From positions 124,001 through 188,000 of the forward strand of contig NZ_JABXGD010000003.1 of the NCBI RefSeq assembly GCF_022627955.1: a DNA stretch of 64,000 nt, in the 5' to 3' direction. This document shows positions 1 to 10,251 of the stretch, in pieces. The position numbers and the translations under genes are program-made. Position 1 is the first letter of the stretch. Each line of letters starts with the position of its first letter. The notes under the pieces were generated by a model. That model made no database searches, was not told the origin of the DNA, and was given only the letters and a program-made list of their open reading frames with translations. Origin of the DNA: Microbacterium sp. C5A9. GTDB taxonomy: Bacteria > Actinomycetota > Actinomycetes > Actinomycetales > Microbacteriaceae.

Positions 1-2
1 TC

Positions 3-746
3 TCGCTGTTCTGGCTGCCGTACCCGCTCGCCGACACCAGTGGCAGCCGTCTCGAGGGCCCCAGCGCCCTGCACCTGCTCGGCACCGATCGGCTCGGACG
101 CGATCTGCTGTCGCAGCTCATGTGGGGCGCCCGGATCGCCCTCATCGTCGGCACCTGCTCCGTCGCGATCGCGGCCGTGCTCGGCACCATCATCGGGCTC
201 ATCGCCGCGTTCTCCCGCCCCTGGGTCGACGACACCCTCTCTGCGGGGCTCGACGTCGTGATCGCCTTCCCCGTGCTGCTGCTCGCGATGCTCGTCGTCG
301 CGGTGCAGGGCGCGTCGCTGTGGTCGGCCGTGCTCGCGATCGGCCTGGCGATGTCGGCGGTCGTCGCCCGTCTCACCCGCATCCTGTCGCGCCGCGTACT
401 GCAGGAGCAGTTCGTCACCGCGGCGCGCACGAGCGGCACGAGCGTGCTCGGCATCGTCGCCCAGCACGTGCTGCCCAACATCGCGCCGACTCTCGCCGTG
501 AGCCTCGCGCTGCAGTTCGGCGCCGCGGTGCTCGCCGAGGCGAGCCTGTCGTACCTCGGTCTCGGCGCTCCGCCGCCCAACGCCTCGTGGGGTCGCATGC
601 TGCAGGAGGCTCAGGGCACCGTGCTCACCGCTCCCGTCGGCGCGATCGCGCCCGGCATCGCCATCATCGCCCTCGTGCTCGGAGTGAACTTCCTCGCCGA
701 CGGCCTGCGCGACCTCGCCGACCCGACCCGCAGGAGGAGCCGATGA
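3..746 (+). CDS. ABC transporter permease, DppC/OppC type (5' end missing)
   Basis: Inner-membrane permease of a peptide/nickel-type ABC importer. The reading frame is open from the window edge, so the N-terminus is missing. The visible part begins just before the family motif LGTDRLGRD, then has several hydrophobic segments. The EAA loop that contacts the ATPases is seen as AARTSGTS followed by HVLPN. The C-terminus ends in a short basic tail (RRRSR). Its stop codon overlaps the start of the next gene in an ATGA, so translation is probably coupled to the two ATPase genes downstream. The binding protein and second permease should lie upstream, outside the window. The substrate cannot be told from this part. 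Confidence 0.9.
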   Translation, partial: SLFWLPYPLADTSGSRLEGPSALHLLGTDRLGRDLLSQLMWGARIALIVGTCSVAIAAVLGTIIGLIAAFSRPWVDDTLSAGLDVVIAFPVLLLAMLVVAVQGASLWSAVLAIGLAMSAVVARLTRILSRRVLQEQFVTAARTSGTSVLGIVAQHVLPNIAPTLAVSLALQFGAAVLAEASLSYLGLGAPPPNASWGRMLQEAQGTVLTAPVGAIAPGIAIIALVLGVNFLADGLRDLADPTRRRSR

Positions 747-1540
747 GCATTCTCGAGGTCTCGGGTCTCACGATCCGCTCGACATCCGGTGCCCTCGTGC
801 GCGATGTCTCGTTCTCGCTCGACCCCGGCGAGCGCCTGGGGCTGATCGGCGAGTCGGGGTCGGGCAAGTCGCTCACCTCGCTCGCCGTGACGGGCCTGCT
901 GCCGGATGCGCTCGTCGTCGCCGGATCGGTGCTGCTCGACGGGCACCAGGTGGTGGGCACACGGGATGCCGATCTGAGGCCGTTGCGCGGACCCGTTGCG
1001 CAGATCGTCTTCCAGGAGCCGCTCACCGCGCTCGATCCGCTCATGAGGGTCGGCCGCCAGATCGCCGAACCGCTGCGGCGCCACCTCGGGCTGCGCGGTG
1101 CCGAGCTGCGTTCTGCCGTCGCGGCGGCGCTCGACGAGGTCGCGCTCGCCGATCCGCGCATCGCGCGCGCGTATCCGCATGAGCTCTCGGGCGGACAGCG
1201 CCAGCGCGTCGCGATCGCGATCGCCCTCGCCGCCCAGCCCCGGCTGCTCATCGCGGATGAGCCGACCACCGCGCTCGACGTCACCGTGCAGAACGACGTG
1301 CTCGCTCTTCTCGAGCGCCTGGTCGCCGAGCGCGGCATGGCGCTGCTGTTCATCAGTCACGACCTCGCGGTGGTGTCGCGCATGGTCGAGCGCATCGTGG
1401 TGCTGCGCGACGGCCTCGTGGTCGAAGAGGGCCCGGTGACGCAGGTCCTGCAGAACCCGGCCGAACCGTACACGCGGATGCTGGTCGACAGCGCCCGCGC
1501 GCTCGATGCGTTCCTCGACGCCCGGGAGGCCGGCGCATGA
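743..1540 (+). CDS. ABC transporter ATP-binding protein, DppD/OppD type
   Basis: Cytoplasmic ATPase of the peptide/nickel-type importer. Walker A is GESGSGKS at about residues 36-43, the ABC signature is LSGGQRQRV, and Walker B is LLIADEPTTALD. It has 265 residues, shorter than classical OppD/DppD proteins of about 320-330, because the C-terminal oligopeptide-transport extension is nearly absent. ATG 743 sits 3-4 nt after a GGAGGAG ribosome site and overlaps the permease stop. Its own stop overlaps the next ATG (ATGA). It probably forms a heterodimer with the next ATPase. Confidence 0.92.
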   Translation: MSILEVSGLTIRSTSGALVRDVSFSLDPGERLGLIGESGSGKSLTSLAVTGLLPDALVVAGSVLLDGHQVVGTRDADLRPLRGPVAQIVFQEPLTALDPLMRVGRQIAEPLRRHLGLRGAELRSAVAAALDEVALADPRIARAYPHELSGGQRQRVAIAIALAAQPRLLIADEPTTALDVTVQNDVLALLERLVAERGMALLFISHDLAVVSRMVERIVVLRDGLVVEEGPVTQVLQNPAEPYTRMLVDSARALDAFLDAREAGA

Positions 1541-2292
1541 GCCTGCTCGAACTGCGCGCCGCCGGGTTCGCCTACGGATCGCGGCGCGTGCTCGACGACG
1601 TCTCGCTGAGCCTCGACGAGGGCGACTCGCTCGGCCTCGTCGGCGAATCGGGCGCGGGCAAGTCGACGATCCTCCGGCTGCTGCTCGGCCTCTCGGCACC
1701 GCGTGACGGCCAGGTGCTGTTCGAGGGAACTCCACTCTCGCTGCGCGATCGCGCGCAGATGCGACGTTTCCGGGCGAGCGTGCAGCCCGTGTTCCAAGAC
1801 CCGTATTCGTCGCTCGACCCCCGTCAGCGCATCGACCGCATCATCGGCGAGCCGCTGCGCTCGCTCGGCCTCGCCTCCGGAGCCGACGCCCAGCGCCGCA
1901 TCGCCGAAGCGCTCGAGTCGGTCGGGCTTCCCGCCGACACCGCTCGCCGCTACCCGCACGAATTCTCGGGCGGGCAGCGCCAGCGCATCGCGATCGCGCG
2001 GGCCGTGGTGTCGCGTCCTCGGGTGCTGCTCGCCGACGAGCCGGTCAGCGCCCTCGACGTCACCACCCGCGTGCAGGTGCTCGGGCTGCTCGACCGCCTG
2101 CGCCGCGAGAACGGCCTGTCGCTCGTGATGGTCTCGCACGACCTCACCGCGATCGCCTCGGCCTGCGACCGCACGGTGGTGCTGCAGAACGGGCGGGTCG
2201 TCGAGCAGGGCTCCACGGCATCCGTGCTGCACGCCCCGCAGGACCCGTACACGCGCGCGCTGGTCGACGCGGTTCCGCGCCTGCCCCGCTGA
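1537..2292 (+). CDS. ABC transporter ATP-binding protein, DppF/OppF type
   Basis: Second ATPase of the importer, 251 residues. Walker A is GESGAGKST near residue 37, the signature is FSGGQRQRI and Walker B is VLLADEPVSALD. It also has a VFQDPYSSLDP Q-loop stretch typical of the DppF branch. Like its partner it lacks most of the C-terminal extension. It overlaps the preceding gene by 4 nt and is the last gene of the transporter operon; the next gene is on the opposite strand. The transported compound is not identifiable from the ATPases. Confidence 0.92.
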   Translation: MSLLELRAAGFAYGSRRVLDDVSLSLDEGDSLGLVGESGAGKSTILRLLLGLSAPRDGQVLFEGTPLSLRDRAQMRRFRASVQPVFQDPYSSLDPRQRIDRIIGEPLRSLGLASGADAQRRIAEALESVGLPADTARRYPHEFSGGQRQRIAIARAVVSRPRVLLADEPVSALDVTTRVQVLGLLDRLRRENGLSLVMVSHDLTAIASACDRTVVLQNGRVVEQGSTASVLHAPQDPYTRALVDAVPRLPR

Positions 2293-2353
2293 CGACGGGC
2301 GAGGCCGCCCGACGTCTGGCCTGTATCCACCCTGATCTCAGGCTGCTCGTCCC

Positions 2354-2755
2354 TCAGCCTGCCGATCCCGCCAACCCGAAGTACTCCAGCTCCGCGTCGT
2401 TCAGCATCCGCGAGCGGATCAGGAATCGCATCCCCGTCGGGCCCTCGACCGAGAACCCGGCACCGCGGCCCGGAACGACGTCGATCGTCAGGTGCGTGTA
2501 CTTCCAGTACTCGAACTGCGACTCCGACATGAAGACCTCGACCGGGGCGTCGAGCCCGACGTCGAGCGCGCCCAGCAGCACGTCGCCGGGGCCGGTGATG
2601 AACATGCCCACGGGGTAGCACATGGGCGACGAGCCGTCGCAGCATCCGCCCGACTGATGGAACATCAGCGGTCCGTGCTGCACGGTGAGATCGCGGACGA
2701 GGGATGCCGCGGCATCCGTCACGTCGACCCGCTGGTAGGTGCCGATGCTCACCAT
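2354..2755 (-). CDS. DUF779 domain-containing protein
   Basis: Small acidic protein of 133 residues. The conserved stretch HQSGGCCDGSSPMC (about residues 33-46, three cysteines) and the segment ITGPGDVLLG identify the DUF779 family. This family is usually encoded next to an NAD-dependent aldehyde dehydrogenase, as here, where it lies 79 nt downstream of one on the same strand. Its function is not established; a metal- or thiol-linked helper role in aldehyde oxidation is a guess from the cysteines and the neighbour. The start MVSIG (ATG 2755) was preferred over an upstream in-frame ATG because conservation begins there. Confidence 0.88.
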   Translation of the reverse strand: MVSIGTYQRVDVTDAAASLVRDLTVQHGPLMFHQSGGCCDGSSPMCYPVGMFITGPGDVLLGALDVGLDAPVEVFMSESQFEYWKYTHLTIDVVPGRGAGFSVEGPTGMRFLIRSRMLNDAELEYFGLAGSAG

Positions 2756-2834
2756 GGTTCGTGCCTTCCTGCAGTCTTCGGAGCAGATGGTGCCGGGCGG
2801 GCGCTGAGGGTGCAGCGCCCGCCCGGGGTCGAAC

Positions 2835-4400
<1,566 letters not shown>

Positions 4401-4468
4401 CGGTGACTCCTTCGACGGGCCGCGGCTCCGATGCCGTGCGGCTGATGGGTCGACGGTACGTCGCGCGA

Positions 4469-4490
4469 CGTTGCGCCAGGATGCGCAACG
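4469..4490. promoter_or_regulatory. Palindromic operator upstream of the aldehyde dehydrogenase gene
   Basis: Perfect inverted repeat: CGTTGCGC (4469-4476), a 6-nt spacer, then GCGCAACG (4483-4490). It sits 69-90 nt upstream of the aldehyde dehydrogenase ATG. Two further TTGCG half-sites follow at 4491 and 4501. The position suits binding by the adjacent GAF-domain regulator. The link is an inference. Confidence 0.6.
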
Positions 4491-4510
4491 TTGCGGGCAG
4501 TTGCGCGGGG

Positions 4511-5848
4511 TCAGCCGGCTTCGATGCGCTCGATCCGGGCCACCAGACCGGCGCGCTTCGGCGACCGCGCCGGCAGCATCTCCAGGGCGAGGCGCAGCGC
4601 CTCGGCATCCCCCTGGCCCTCGGGGATCTCCCCATAGGCGAGCAGCACGTCCAGGCTCGCCTCCGACAGCATCGCCTCGCGCAGTGCCCCGCGCACCCCC
4701 TCGCGGAAGTCCTCCACCCCCGGCGAGGTCGATTCGGGCAGCACCGGTCCGCGGTACGAGGTCAGGGCGACGCGATGGGCGCCGCGGTCGAGCAGCGAGA
4801 GCACGTCGTGCGCGTCGGTCTCGAGCGGCACGGGCAGTCGGTAGGGACGCGACTCGGGGACCAGGCCCGGTGCGTGCTTCTCGAGCACCTTGCGCAGGCG
4901 CACCATCTCGGGCCGAAGGGTGTCGGGGGACCCCTCATCGCCGTAGACGAGCTCCGCGAGCCGCTCGGCCGACAGGCCCTGACGGTGCACGGCGAGCATG
5001 AGCAGGATCGCCGCGTGGCGGGCGCTGAGCTCGATCATCGATTCCTCGAGCTCGGTCTCGACCTCGAGGCGCGCGCGGTCTCGACCGAGCACGTGCAGGG
5101 TCGCTCGGGCGGTCGGCTTGGCGCGGGAGGTGATCAGGGTCGATCGACGGGTGTCCGTGCGCTCACGCAGCCGGGCGACCATCAGCTCCGACTCCACGGC
5201 GCGGGCGGTCGCGTCGACCAGCAGACGGGCCTGCGTCGACACGGCCTCGTCTCCGCCGGTGATGTCGATCACGCCGAGAACCCGGCGCGTCTCGGGATCG
5301 CGGACAGGTGCCGCGGTGCACGACCACGGGTGCACGAGGCGGTTGTAGTGCTCCGCGCCGCGGATCTGCACGGACTGCCCGAGGGTCAGCGCGGTTCCGG
5401 GTGCGGTCGTGCCGACGGCATCTTCGGCCCAGTTCGCTCCGGCGACGAAGCCCATCCCCTCGGTCAGCGATCGCAGCTGCCGGTCGCCCTCGATCCACAG
5501 CAGGCGTCCGGCGTGATCGCCGACGGCGATGACCACGCCGGAGTCTTCGGATTCGCCGGGCAGCAGGAGCGTGCGGATCATCTCCATCGCGGAGGCGAGC
5601 GGATGCGCGCGCCGATAGGCCTCGAGCTCGTCGCTGTCGAGCTCGACCCGCGGAGCCCCCTCGGGACCCACTCGTCCACGCCAGGAGCGGACCCAGGACT
5701 CGCGTACGAGCGGACGGACCTGCAGCAGCCGCTGGTCGTCGAGATTGCCGGCGATGAGCTCTTCGTGTGCACGCTCGATCAGCAGCCGGGATGCACCCGG
5801 CGAACCTGCGCGTGACTCCTGCCACGACCCGACCACGGCCTCTCCCAT
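4511..5848 (-). CDS. GAF-domain transcriptional regulator of the aldehyde dehydrogenase
   Basis: Cytoplasmic sensor-regulator of 445 residues. The N-terminal half resembles the GAF-type sensor part of AcoR-like proteins (motifs [17 protein letters not shown] and [12 protein letters not shown]). There is no AAA+ sigma-54 interaction domain. The C-terminal half (about 260-445) looks like a winged-helix region ([26 protein letters not shown]). Proteins of this layout often sit beside aldehyde dehydrogenase genes in actinobacteria. It lies upstream of the dehydrogenase on the same strand with about 110 nt between, which hold the TTGCGC palindrome. It is likely an activator responding to an aldehyde or alcohol; this is inferred from context. 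Confidence 0.8.
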   Translation of the reverse strand: MGEAVVGSWQESRAGSPGASRLLIERAHEELIAGNLDDQRLLQVRPLVRESWVRSWRGRVGPEGAPRVELDSDELEAYRRAHPLASAMEMIRTLLLPGESEDSGVVIAVGDHAGRLLWIEGDRQLRSLTEGMGFVAGANWAEDAVGTTAPGTALTLGQSVQIRGAEHYNRLVHPWSCTAAPVRDPETRRVLGVIDITGGDEAVSTQARLLVDATARAVESELMVARLRERTDTRRSTLITSRAKPTARATLHVLGRDRARLEVETELEESMIELSARHAAILLMLAVHRQGLSAERLAELVYGDEGSPDTLRPEMVRLRKVLEKHAPGLVPESRPYRLPVPLETDAHDVLSLLDRGAHRVALTSYRGPVLPESTSPGVEDFREGVRGALREAMLSEASLDVLLAYGEIPEGQGDAEALRLALEMLPARSPKRAGLVARIERIEAG

Positions 5849-5933
5849 CGTCGTCGGTGGAGCGTGATCTCAGCATAGGAGTCGGATGCCGCCGACGACA
5901 CCCCGATCCGGCGCGCCGGAAATACACACCACG

Positions 5934-5967
5934 CACTACTGTGCACTGCGTGGTAGTGTGCAGTGCA
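5934..5967. promoter_or_regulatory. Interleaved inverted repeats before the PadR gene (putative operator)
   Basis: Two nested inverted repeats lie just upstream of the PadR start codon: CACTAC (5934-5939) with GTAGTG (5953-5958), and TGCACTG (5942-5948) with CAGTGCA (5961-5967). They end 4 nt before an AAGGAGG ribosome site. PadR regulators commonly repress their own operon from such sites, so this is a good autoregulatory operator candidate. Confidence 0.5.
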
Positions 5968-5981
5968 TCAAAGGAGGTCCG

Positions 5982-6335
5982 ATGGACACCACCCAACTGC
6001 TCAAGGGCGTGCTCGACGTGGCCGTGCTCGCGGTGCTGCGTGCGGAAGACGGGTACGGCTACGACATCGTGCGCCGGCTGAGGGACGCCGGCCTCGGCGA
6101 CGTCGGCGACGCCTCGGTCTACGGAACCCTGCGGCGCCTGTACGCGGCCGGCAGCCTCTCGAGCTACGTCGTCCCCTCCGAGGGCGGCCCGCACCGCAAG
6201 TACTACGCGATCAATCCTCAGGGTCGCGCGGCGCTGGAATCCCAGACCGTCACCTGGCTCGACTTCGCCGGCGCGATGTCAGCCCTGCTCTCGACCGACA
6301 CCGCCGGACCCACCACGATCGGAGAGACCCGATGA
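5982..6335 (+). CDS. PadR family transcriptional regulator
   Basis: DNA-binding protein of 117 residues made almost entirely of a PadR winged helix. Typical features are LLKGVLDVAVLAVL, the GYGYDIVRRL helix, the SVYGTLRRLYAAG recognition helix and the wing PHRKYYAINPQGR. There is a strong AAGGAGG ribosome site 4 nt before ATG 5982; a longer in-frame ATG at 5886 runs through the operator-like repeats and is unlikely. Its stop overlaps the next gene's start (ATGA). It probably represses this two-gene operon. Confidence 0.92.
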   Translation: MDTTQLLKGVLDVAVLAVLRAEDGYGYDIVRRLRDAGLGDVGDASVYGTLRRLYAAGSLSSYVVPSEGGPHRKYYAINPQGRAALESQTVTWLDFAGAMSALLSTDTAGPTTIGETR

Positions 6336-7408
6336 ACGACACCGCCGTCACGCTCGACGAGCAGATCCGCTCCTTCGCCGCCGCGGTCCGCGCCCATCTC
6401 GACGATCTGCCCGCCGACGAGCTCGACGAGATCGTCAGCGGTCTCGCCGCCGATCTCACCGACCAGGCGGCAGACAACGACGGCGTCCTCGATGTCGGAG
6501 ACCCGGCCGCGTATGCCGAAGAGCTGCGAACAGCCGCAGGGCTTCCCCCACGGACCGAGACGCGGCGGCGAGCGCCCCTCGGCGCGCGGATCCGGGGCTG
6601 GCGCGACCGCACGGCGCAGGGCATCCGGCGCAGCGCGATCGGGGCATGGGTGCTCGATCTGCTGCTCGTGCTGCGTCCGGTGTGGTGGGTGCTGCGCGGC
6701 TACGGCATCTACGTCGTCGTCCTGGCCGTGATCATCACGAAGGTGGGCAACGGGGGAGCCCTCGACCATTGGATGATTCCCGACACAGCGCTCGAATGGG
6801 GCGCTGTCGCGGTGCTCGCGGTCGTGAGCGTGCAGTGGGGGCGCGGCCAGTGGCTCCCCAAGAACGCACTCCGCCACATTCGCACCGTGTCGAGCGTCGT
6901 GGCGCTCATCGCTCTCGTCATCACGCTGCCCGCCGCTTTCACACCGCGAGTCGAGTACGTCGGCGACGAGTACGGACTGCAGAGCGGCCTGCGCCTCGAC
7001 GGCGTGCAGATCAACAACATCTTCGCCTTCGACGCCGAAGGCAACCCGATCGACCAGGTGCAGCTCTTCACCGGCAAGGGCACGCCGCTCAATCTGTACG
7101 GGGCGAACGGTGGACAGGTCATCTACACCGATGCGAACGTCGCGATCGAGGTCGGGCCGCAGGACGACGGGTTGCAGGTGACCATCCCCGTCGACGACTA
7201 CCGGGGCAAGCCGATCTGGAACATCTATCCTCTCGACGAGACCGACCTCGATTTCGACACGTATCAGCCGGACCTGTCGGCGATCAAGCGTCCCGAGCCG
7301 CCCTTCCAGAAGGCTCCGAGCATCGACGCGGCGAACCCGACGCCCTCGCCGACGCCGTCGCCCGCAGACGAGGCGGCGCCGTCGCCGACCGAGACACCGG
7401 CTCCGTGA
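6332..7408 (+). CDS. Membrane protein with HAAS-like N-terminal domain, PadR partner
   Basis: Integral membrane protein of 358 residues, translationally coupled to the PadR gene. Residues 1-60 are acidic and helical (LDDLPADELDEIVSGLAADL), like the HAAS/DUF1700-type domain found in PadR-linked membrane proteins. At least three hydrophobic segments follow (about 105-140, 150-170 and 185-205), then an extracytoplasmic part and a proline/threonine-rich tail of repeated SPTP and TPSP. Such pairs are common in Firmicutes and actinobacteria, but the function is unknown; a role in envelope stress is only a guess. Confidence 0.8.
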   Translation: MNDTAVTLDEQIRSFAAAVRAHLDDLPADELDEIVSGLAADLTDQAADNDGVLDVGDPAAYAEELRTAAGLPPRTETRRRAPLGARIRGWRDRTAQGIRRSAIGAWVLDLLLVLRPVWWVLRGYGIYVVVLAVIITKVGNGGALDHWMIPDTALEWGAVAVLAVVSVQWGRGQWLPKNALRHIRTVSSVVALIALVITLPAAFTPRVEYVGDEYGLQSGLRLDGVQINNIFAFDAEGNPIDQVQLFTGKGTPLNLYGANGGQVIYTDANVAIEVGPQDDGLQVTIPVDDYRGKPIWNIYPLDETDLDFDTYQPDLSAIKRPEPPFQKAPSIDAANPTPSPTPSPADEAAPSPTETPAP

Positions 7409-7496
7409 CCGCCATGGACGAGCGCATCATCTCGATAGACATCACGCACCTGGTGCGGGAGGCCCTGCGACAGTCCACCGACGCGGGCGAACCCGC

Positions 7497-8063
7497 TCAG
7501 CGCAGCAGCCCCGCGACGAGGGCGTCGATCGCGTCGTCCGTCGACGAGTCGGGGTCGATGGGCGCGGTCAGCCGATCGAGCAGCAACCCGTCGATCGCGT
7601 AGTGGAAGAGGGCGATCTCCCGCCGACCGCCGGGTAGCCCGGCCGCGGTGTTGAACGCCACGTCCGCATCGAAGCCGGCCCGCTGCCACGCTCCGAGCAC
7701 GGCGGCGACCTCGGGGCGGCGCGCGGCCTCCAGCCGCAGCTCGAACAGGGCGAGCGTGACGTCGCGGTCGGCCATGAGCCGTCGGACGATGTCTCGCACG
7801 TAATCGGCGAACAGCGGGGGGCCGGGCTCGGCGCTCTCCCGCCTGCGCAGATCTTCTTCGGAGGGTGCCAGGCGCTCCCCGATCCGCTCGACGAGCCCCT
7901 CGAGCAGAGCCCGCCTGCTGCGGAAGTAGTTCGACGTGGTGCCGGTCGGAACCTCGGCGGCGGCATCCACCGCGCGATGCGTGAGTCCGCGCGACCCCTC
8001 CTGCGCGAGCACGGCGAGTCCTGCATCCGCGAGGTGTCGTCTTCGGGAGTCGTTCTTCGCCAT
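7497..8063 (-). CDS. TetR family transcriptional regulator
   Basis: One-component repressor of 188 residues. The N-terminal helix-turn-helix is seen in AGLAVLAQEGSRGLTHRAVDAAAEVPTGTTSNYF read in parts: a scaffold helix, the turn GLTHRAV, and the recognition helix ending TSNYFRS. The remainder is a helical ligand-binding domain with an RxxIALFHYAIDGLL stretch. It is divergent from the dihydrofolate-reductase-family gene at 8134, with a 70-nt shared promoter region containing inverted repeats, so it probably controls that gene and itself. The ligand is unknown. Confidence 0.9.
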   Translation of the reverse strand: MAKNDSRRRHLADAGLAVLAQEGSRGLTHRAVDAAAEVPTGTTSNYFRSRRALLEGLVERIGERLAPSEEDLRRRESAEPGPPLFADYVRDIVRRLMADRDVTLALFELRLEAARRPEVAAVLGAWQRAGFDADVAFNTAAGLPGGRREIALFHYAIDGLLLDRLTAPIDPDSSTDDAIDALVAGLLR

Positions 8064-8080
8064 GACGACACCCTAGCGCG

Positions 8081-8123
8081 ATCACTACGCCTGTTGTACG
8101 TTAACTGCGACAGATGTAGTGAT
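8081..8123. promoter_or_regulatory. Divergent promoter region with inverted repeats (TetR operator candidate)
   Basis: ATCACTAC (8081-8088) is matched by GTAGTGAT (8116-8123). Between them lies an imperfect palindrome (8091-8113) with outer arms CTGTNG and CNACAG. The whole lies between the TetR gene and the divergent gene at 8134, so it is the natural place for TetR control of both. Confidence 0.45.
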
Positions 8124-8133
8124 TGGAGAGATG

Positions 8134-8727
8134 ATGCGAGAACTCGTCTATTACGTCGCCGTCACACTCGACGGATTCATCGCGGGTCCGGGCGGAGAGT
8201 ACGACGGCTTCCTGATGGAAGGCGACCACATGCAGGCGATCAATCGACGCTACGCCGCGACGATCCCCACCGACTTCGCAGCCTCCTTCGGTGTCACGCA
8301 GGACACCTCGATGGTCGACACCGTGCTGATGGGCTGGAACACCTACGCGGTCGGCGGAGTGCCGAGTCCCTATCGGCACCTGCGCCAGATCGTCTTCAGT
8401 CGCACCCGCACGGCGGCCGGCGAGAACCTCGAGGTGACCGACGAGGACCCGCTCGTCGTGGTGCGCCGACTGAAGCAGGAGGAGGGTTCCGCGATCTGGC
8501 TGTGCGGCGGCGGTGCTCTCGCCGCGACGCTCGCCGACGAGATCGATCGGCTCGTGCTCAAGCGTCAGCCCGTGCTGTTCGGCTCCGGCATCCCGCTGTT
8601 CGGGGACCGCCCCTATCGACCCGAGCGCTTCGACCTCGTCGAGACGACCGCCTATGAGTCGGGCGTGGTCGTCAGCGAGCTCGCGCGTCGGCCCGGACTC
8701 AGCCGCGAGCGGCCCACCACTCCCTGA
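8134..8727 (+). CDS. Dihydrofolate reductase family protein (RibD C-terminal-like)
   Basis: Cytoplasmic NADPH-dependent reductase-like protein of 197 residues. The start MRELVYYVAVTLDGFIAGP, the segment TVLMGWNTYAVGG, and IWLCGGGALAATLADEIDRL are hallmarks of the RibD_C/DHFR-like family. It is not the essential folate enzyme by sequence style; these paralogues have unknown substrates. ATG 8134 follows GGAGAG with good spacing; ATG 8131 and GTG 8119 are alternatives. Its 3' end overlaps the convergent cca gene by 29 nt. Regulation by the divergent TetR protein is likely. Confidence 0.88.
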   Translation: MRELVYYVAVTLDGFIAGPGGEYDGFLMEGDHMQAINRRYAATIPTDFAASFGVTQDTSMVDTVLMGWNTYAVGGVPSPYRHLRQIVFSRTRTAAGENLEVTDEDPLVVVRRLKQEEGSAIWLCGGGALAATLADEIDRLVLKRQPVLFGSGIPLFGDRPYRPERFDLVETTAYESGVVVSELARRPGLSRERPTTP

Positions 8728-10126
8728 GACGCTGCTCGGCGGCATCCGGGCCGATGACGCCCTCGTCGAGACGCAGCTCGAGCAGGAACCGGTACGCGTC
8801 GCCGACCTCGCGTCCGGGCGCGATGCCGAGGATCGCCTGGATCTGGTTTCCGTCGAGCTCGGGGCGGATGGAGTCGAGCTCCTCCTGCTCGCGCAGCGTC
8901 GCGATCCGCGACTCGATGTCGTCGTACGCGCCCGCGAGCCGCGAGGCCTTGCGCCTGTTGCGGGTGGTGACGTCGGCACGGGTGAGGATGTGCAGGCGTT
9001 CGAGCTGGTCGCCGGCGTCGCGCACGTAGCGCCGCACCGCGGCATCCGTCCAGGCGCCCTCCGCGTAGCCGAAGAAGCGCAGGTGCAGCTCGATGAGCTT
9101 CGCGACCGCATCGGTCGTGTCGGTGTCGAAGCGCAGAGCCTGCAGTCGCTTGCGGGCCATGCGCGAGCCGACCACGTCGTGATGATGGAACGTGACCGCC
9201 CCGCCGTCTTCGAGCTTGCGGGTGCGCGGCTTGCCGATGTCGTGCAGCAGCGACGCGATGCGCAGCGCCACGTCGGGCTCTGCGCCGGGATGACGCTGGT
9301 GCTCGAGCGCGATGGCCTGACTCAGCACCGTGAGCGAGTGCTCGTAGACGTCCTTGTGATGGTGGTGCTCGTCGACCTCGAGTCGCAGCGCGCTCACCTC
9401 GGGAAGGAACTCCTCGATGAGTCCGGTGTCGACCAGGACCCGGATGCCGCGCACGGGGTCGTCGGTCTGCATCAGCCGCACGAGTTCGGACTGGATGCGC
9501 TCGGGACTCACGATCTCGAGCGTCGCGCGCAGCCGGGTGATCGCCTCAGAAGTCGCGTCGTCGATGCGGAAGCCGAGCTGAGCACTGAAGCGCGCCGCAC
9601 GCAGCATGCGCAGAGGATCATCACCGAACGAGACCTGCGGGTCGGCCGGGGTGCGCAGGACCCCCGCGAGGAGGTCCTCGACTCCGCCGGTCGGGTCGAC
9701 GAGCTTCACCGAGGGCACGAGGAGAGCCATCGCGTTGACCGTGAAGTCGCGGCGGTGCAGGTCGGCGTCGATCGTGTCGCCGAACTCGACGGTCGGCTTG
9801 CGGGTCACGCCGTCGTAGCTGTCGGCTCGGTACGTGGTCACCTCGACCTGTTCGCCCTGCACACGGGCGCCGATCGTGCCGAAGGCGCGGCCGATGTCCC
9901 ACTGCGCGGTCGAGATCGGCCTGACGATGCGGAGGATGTCGTCGGGCAGCGCGTTCGTGGTGAAGTCGAGATCGTGAGTGGGTCGTCCGAGCAGGGCGTC
10001 GCGCACCGGACCGCCGACGACGGCGAGATCGAACCCGGCGGCGGAGAACGCGTCACCGAGGGTGCGGACGACCGGATTCTCGGCGAGCGCGCCGAGACGG
10101 ACGAGGCCGTCGGCCATGTTGAGCAT
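8699..10126 (-). CDS. cca: CCA tRNA nucleotidyltransferase
   Basis: Adds or repairs the 3'-CCA end of tRNAs using CTP and ATP. The N-terminal nucleotidyltransferase domain has VGGPVRDALLGR and the catalytic DLDFTT; HRRDFTVNAMAL and DPLRMLRAARFSAQLGF are family motifs. A C-terminal HD domain carries HDIGKPRTR. About 475 residues from MLNMADGL (10126), matching actinobacterial length; an in-frame ATG at 10177 would add 17 poorly conserved residues. In actinobacteria this gene marks the murJ/trxB/parAB side of the origin region, but here it is separated from DUF6049-murJ by about 8 kb of other genes. Confidence 0.93.
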   Translation of the reverse strand: MLNMADGLVRLGALAENPVVRTLGDAFSAAGFDLAVVGGPVRDALLGRPTHDLDFTTNALPDDILRIVRPISTAQWDIGRAFGTIGARVQGEQVEVTTYRADSYDGVTRKPTVEFGDTIDADLHRRDFTVNAMALLVPSVKLVDPTGGVEDLLAGVLRTPADPQVSFGDDPLRMLRAARFSAQLGFRIDDATSEAITRLRATLEIVSPERIQSELVRLMQTDDPVRGIRVLVDTGLIEEFLPEVSALRLEVDEHHHHKDVYEHSLTVLSQAIALEHQRHPGAEPDVALRIASLLHDIGKPRTRKLEDGGAVTFHHHDVVGSRMARKRLQALRFDTDTTDAVAKLIELHLRFFGYAEGAWTDAAVRRYVRDAGDQLERLHILTRADVTTRNRRKASRLAGAYDDIESRIATLREQEELDSIRPELDGNQIQAILGIAPGREVGDAYRFLLELRLDEGVIGPDAAEQRLREWWAARG

Positions 10127-10213
10127 GGTTTCCAGCGTACCGGGGTGCGTTCGAGCCGTTCTCTGCCCGGTGGTCATCGGCGTCTCTCAGAAGGGCGGAT
10201 TCTCATCCCAGGC

Positions 10214-10251
10214 GCACGTCAGGCAGACAGACGCACGTCATGCAGACAGAC
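10214..10251. repeat. Tandem duplication of a 19-bp unit
   Basis: GCACGTCAGGCAGACAGAC (10214-10232) is followed directly by a copy with one mismatch (10233-10251). The duplication covers the last codons and stop of the leftward gene at 10219-10728, so it may have changed that protein's C-terminus. Confidence 0.75.
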
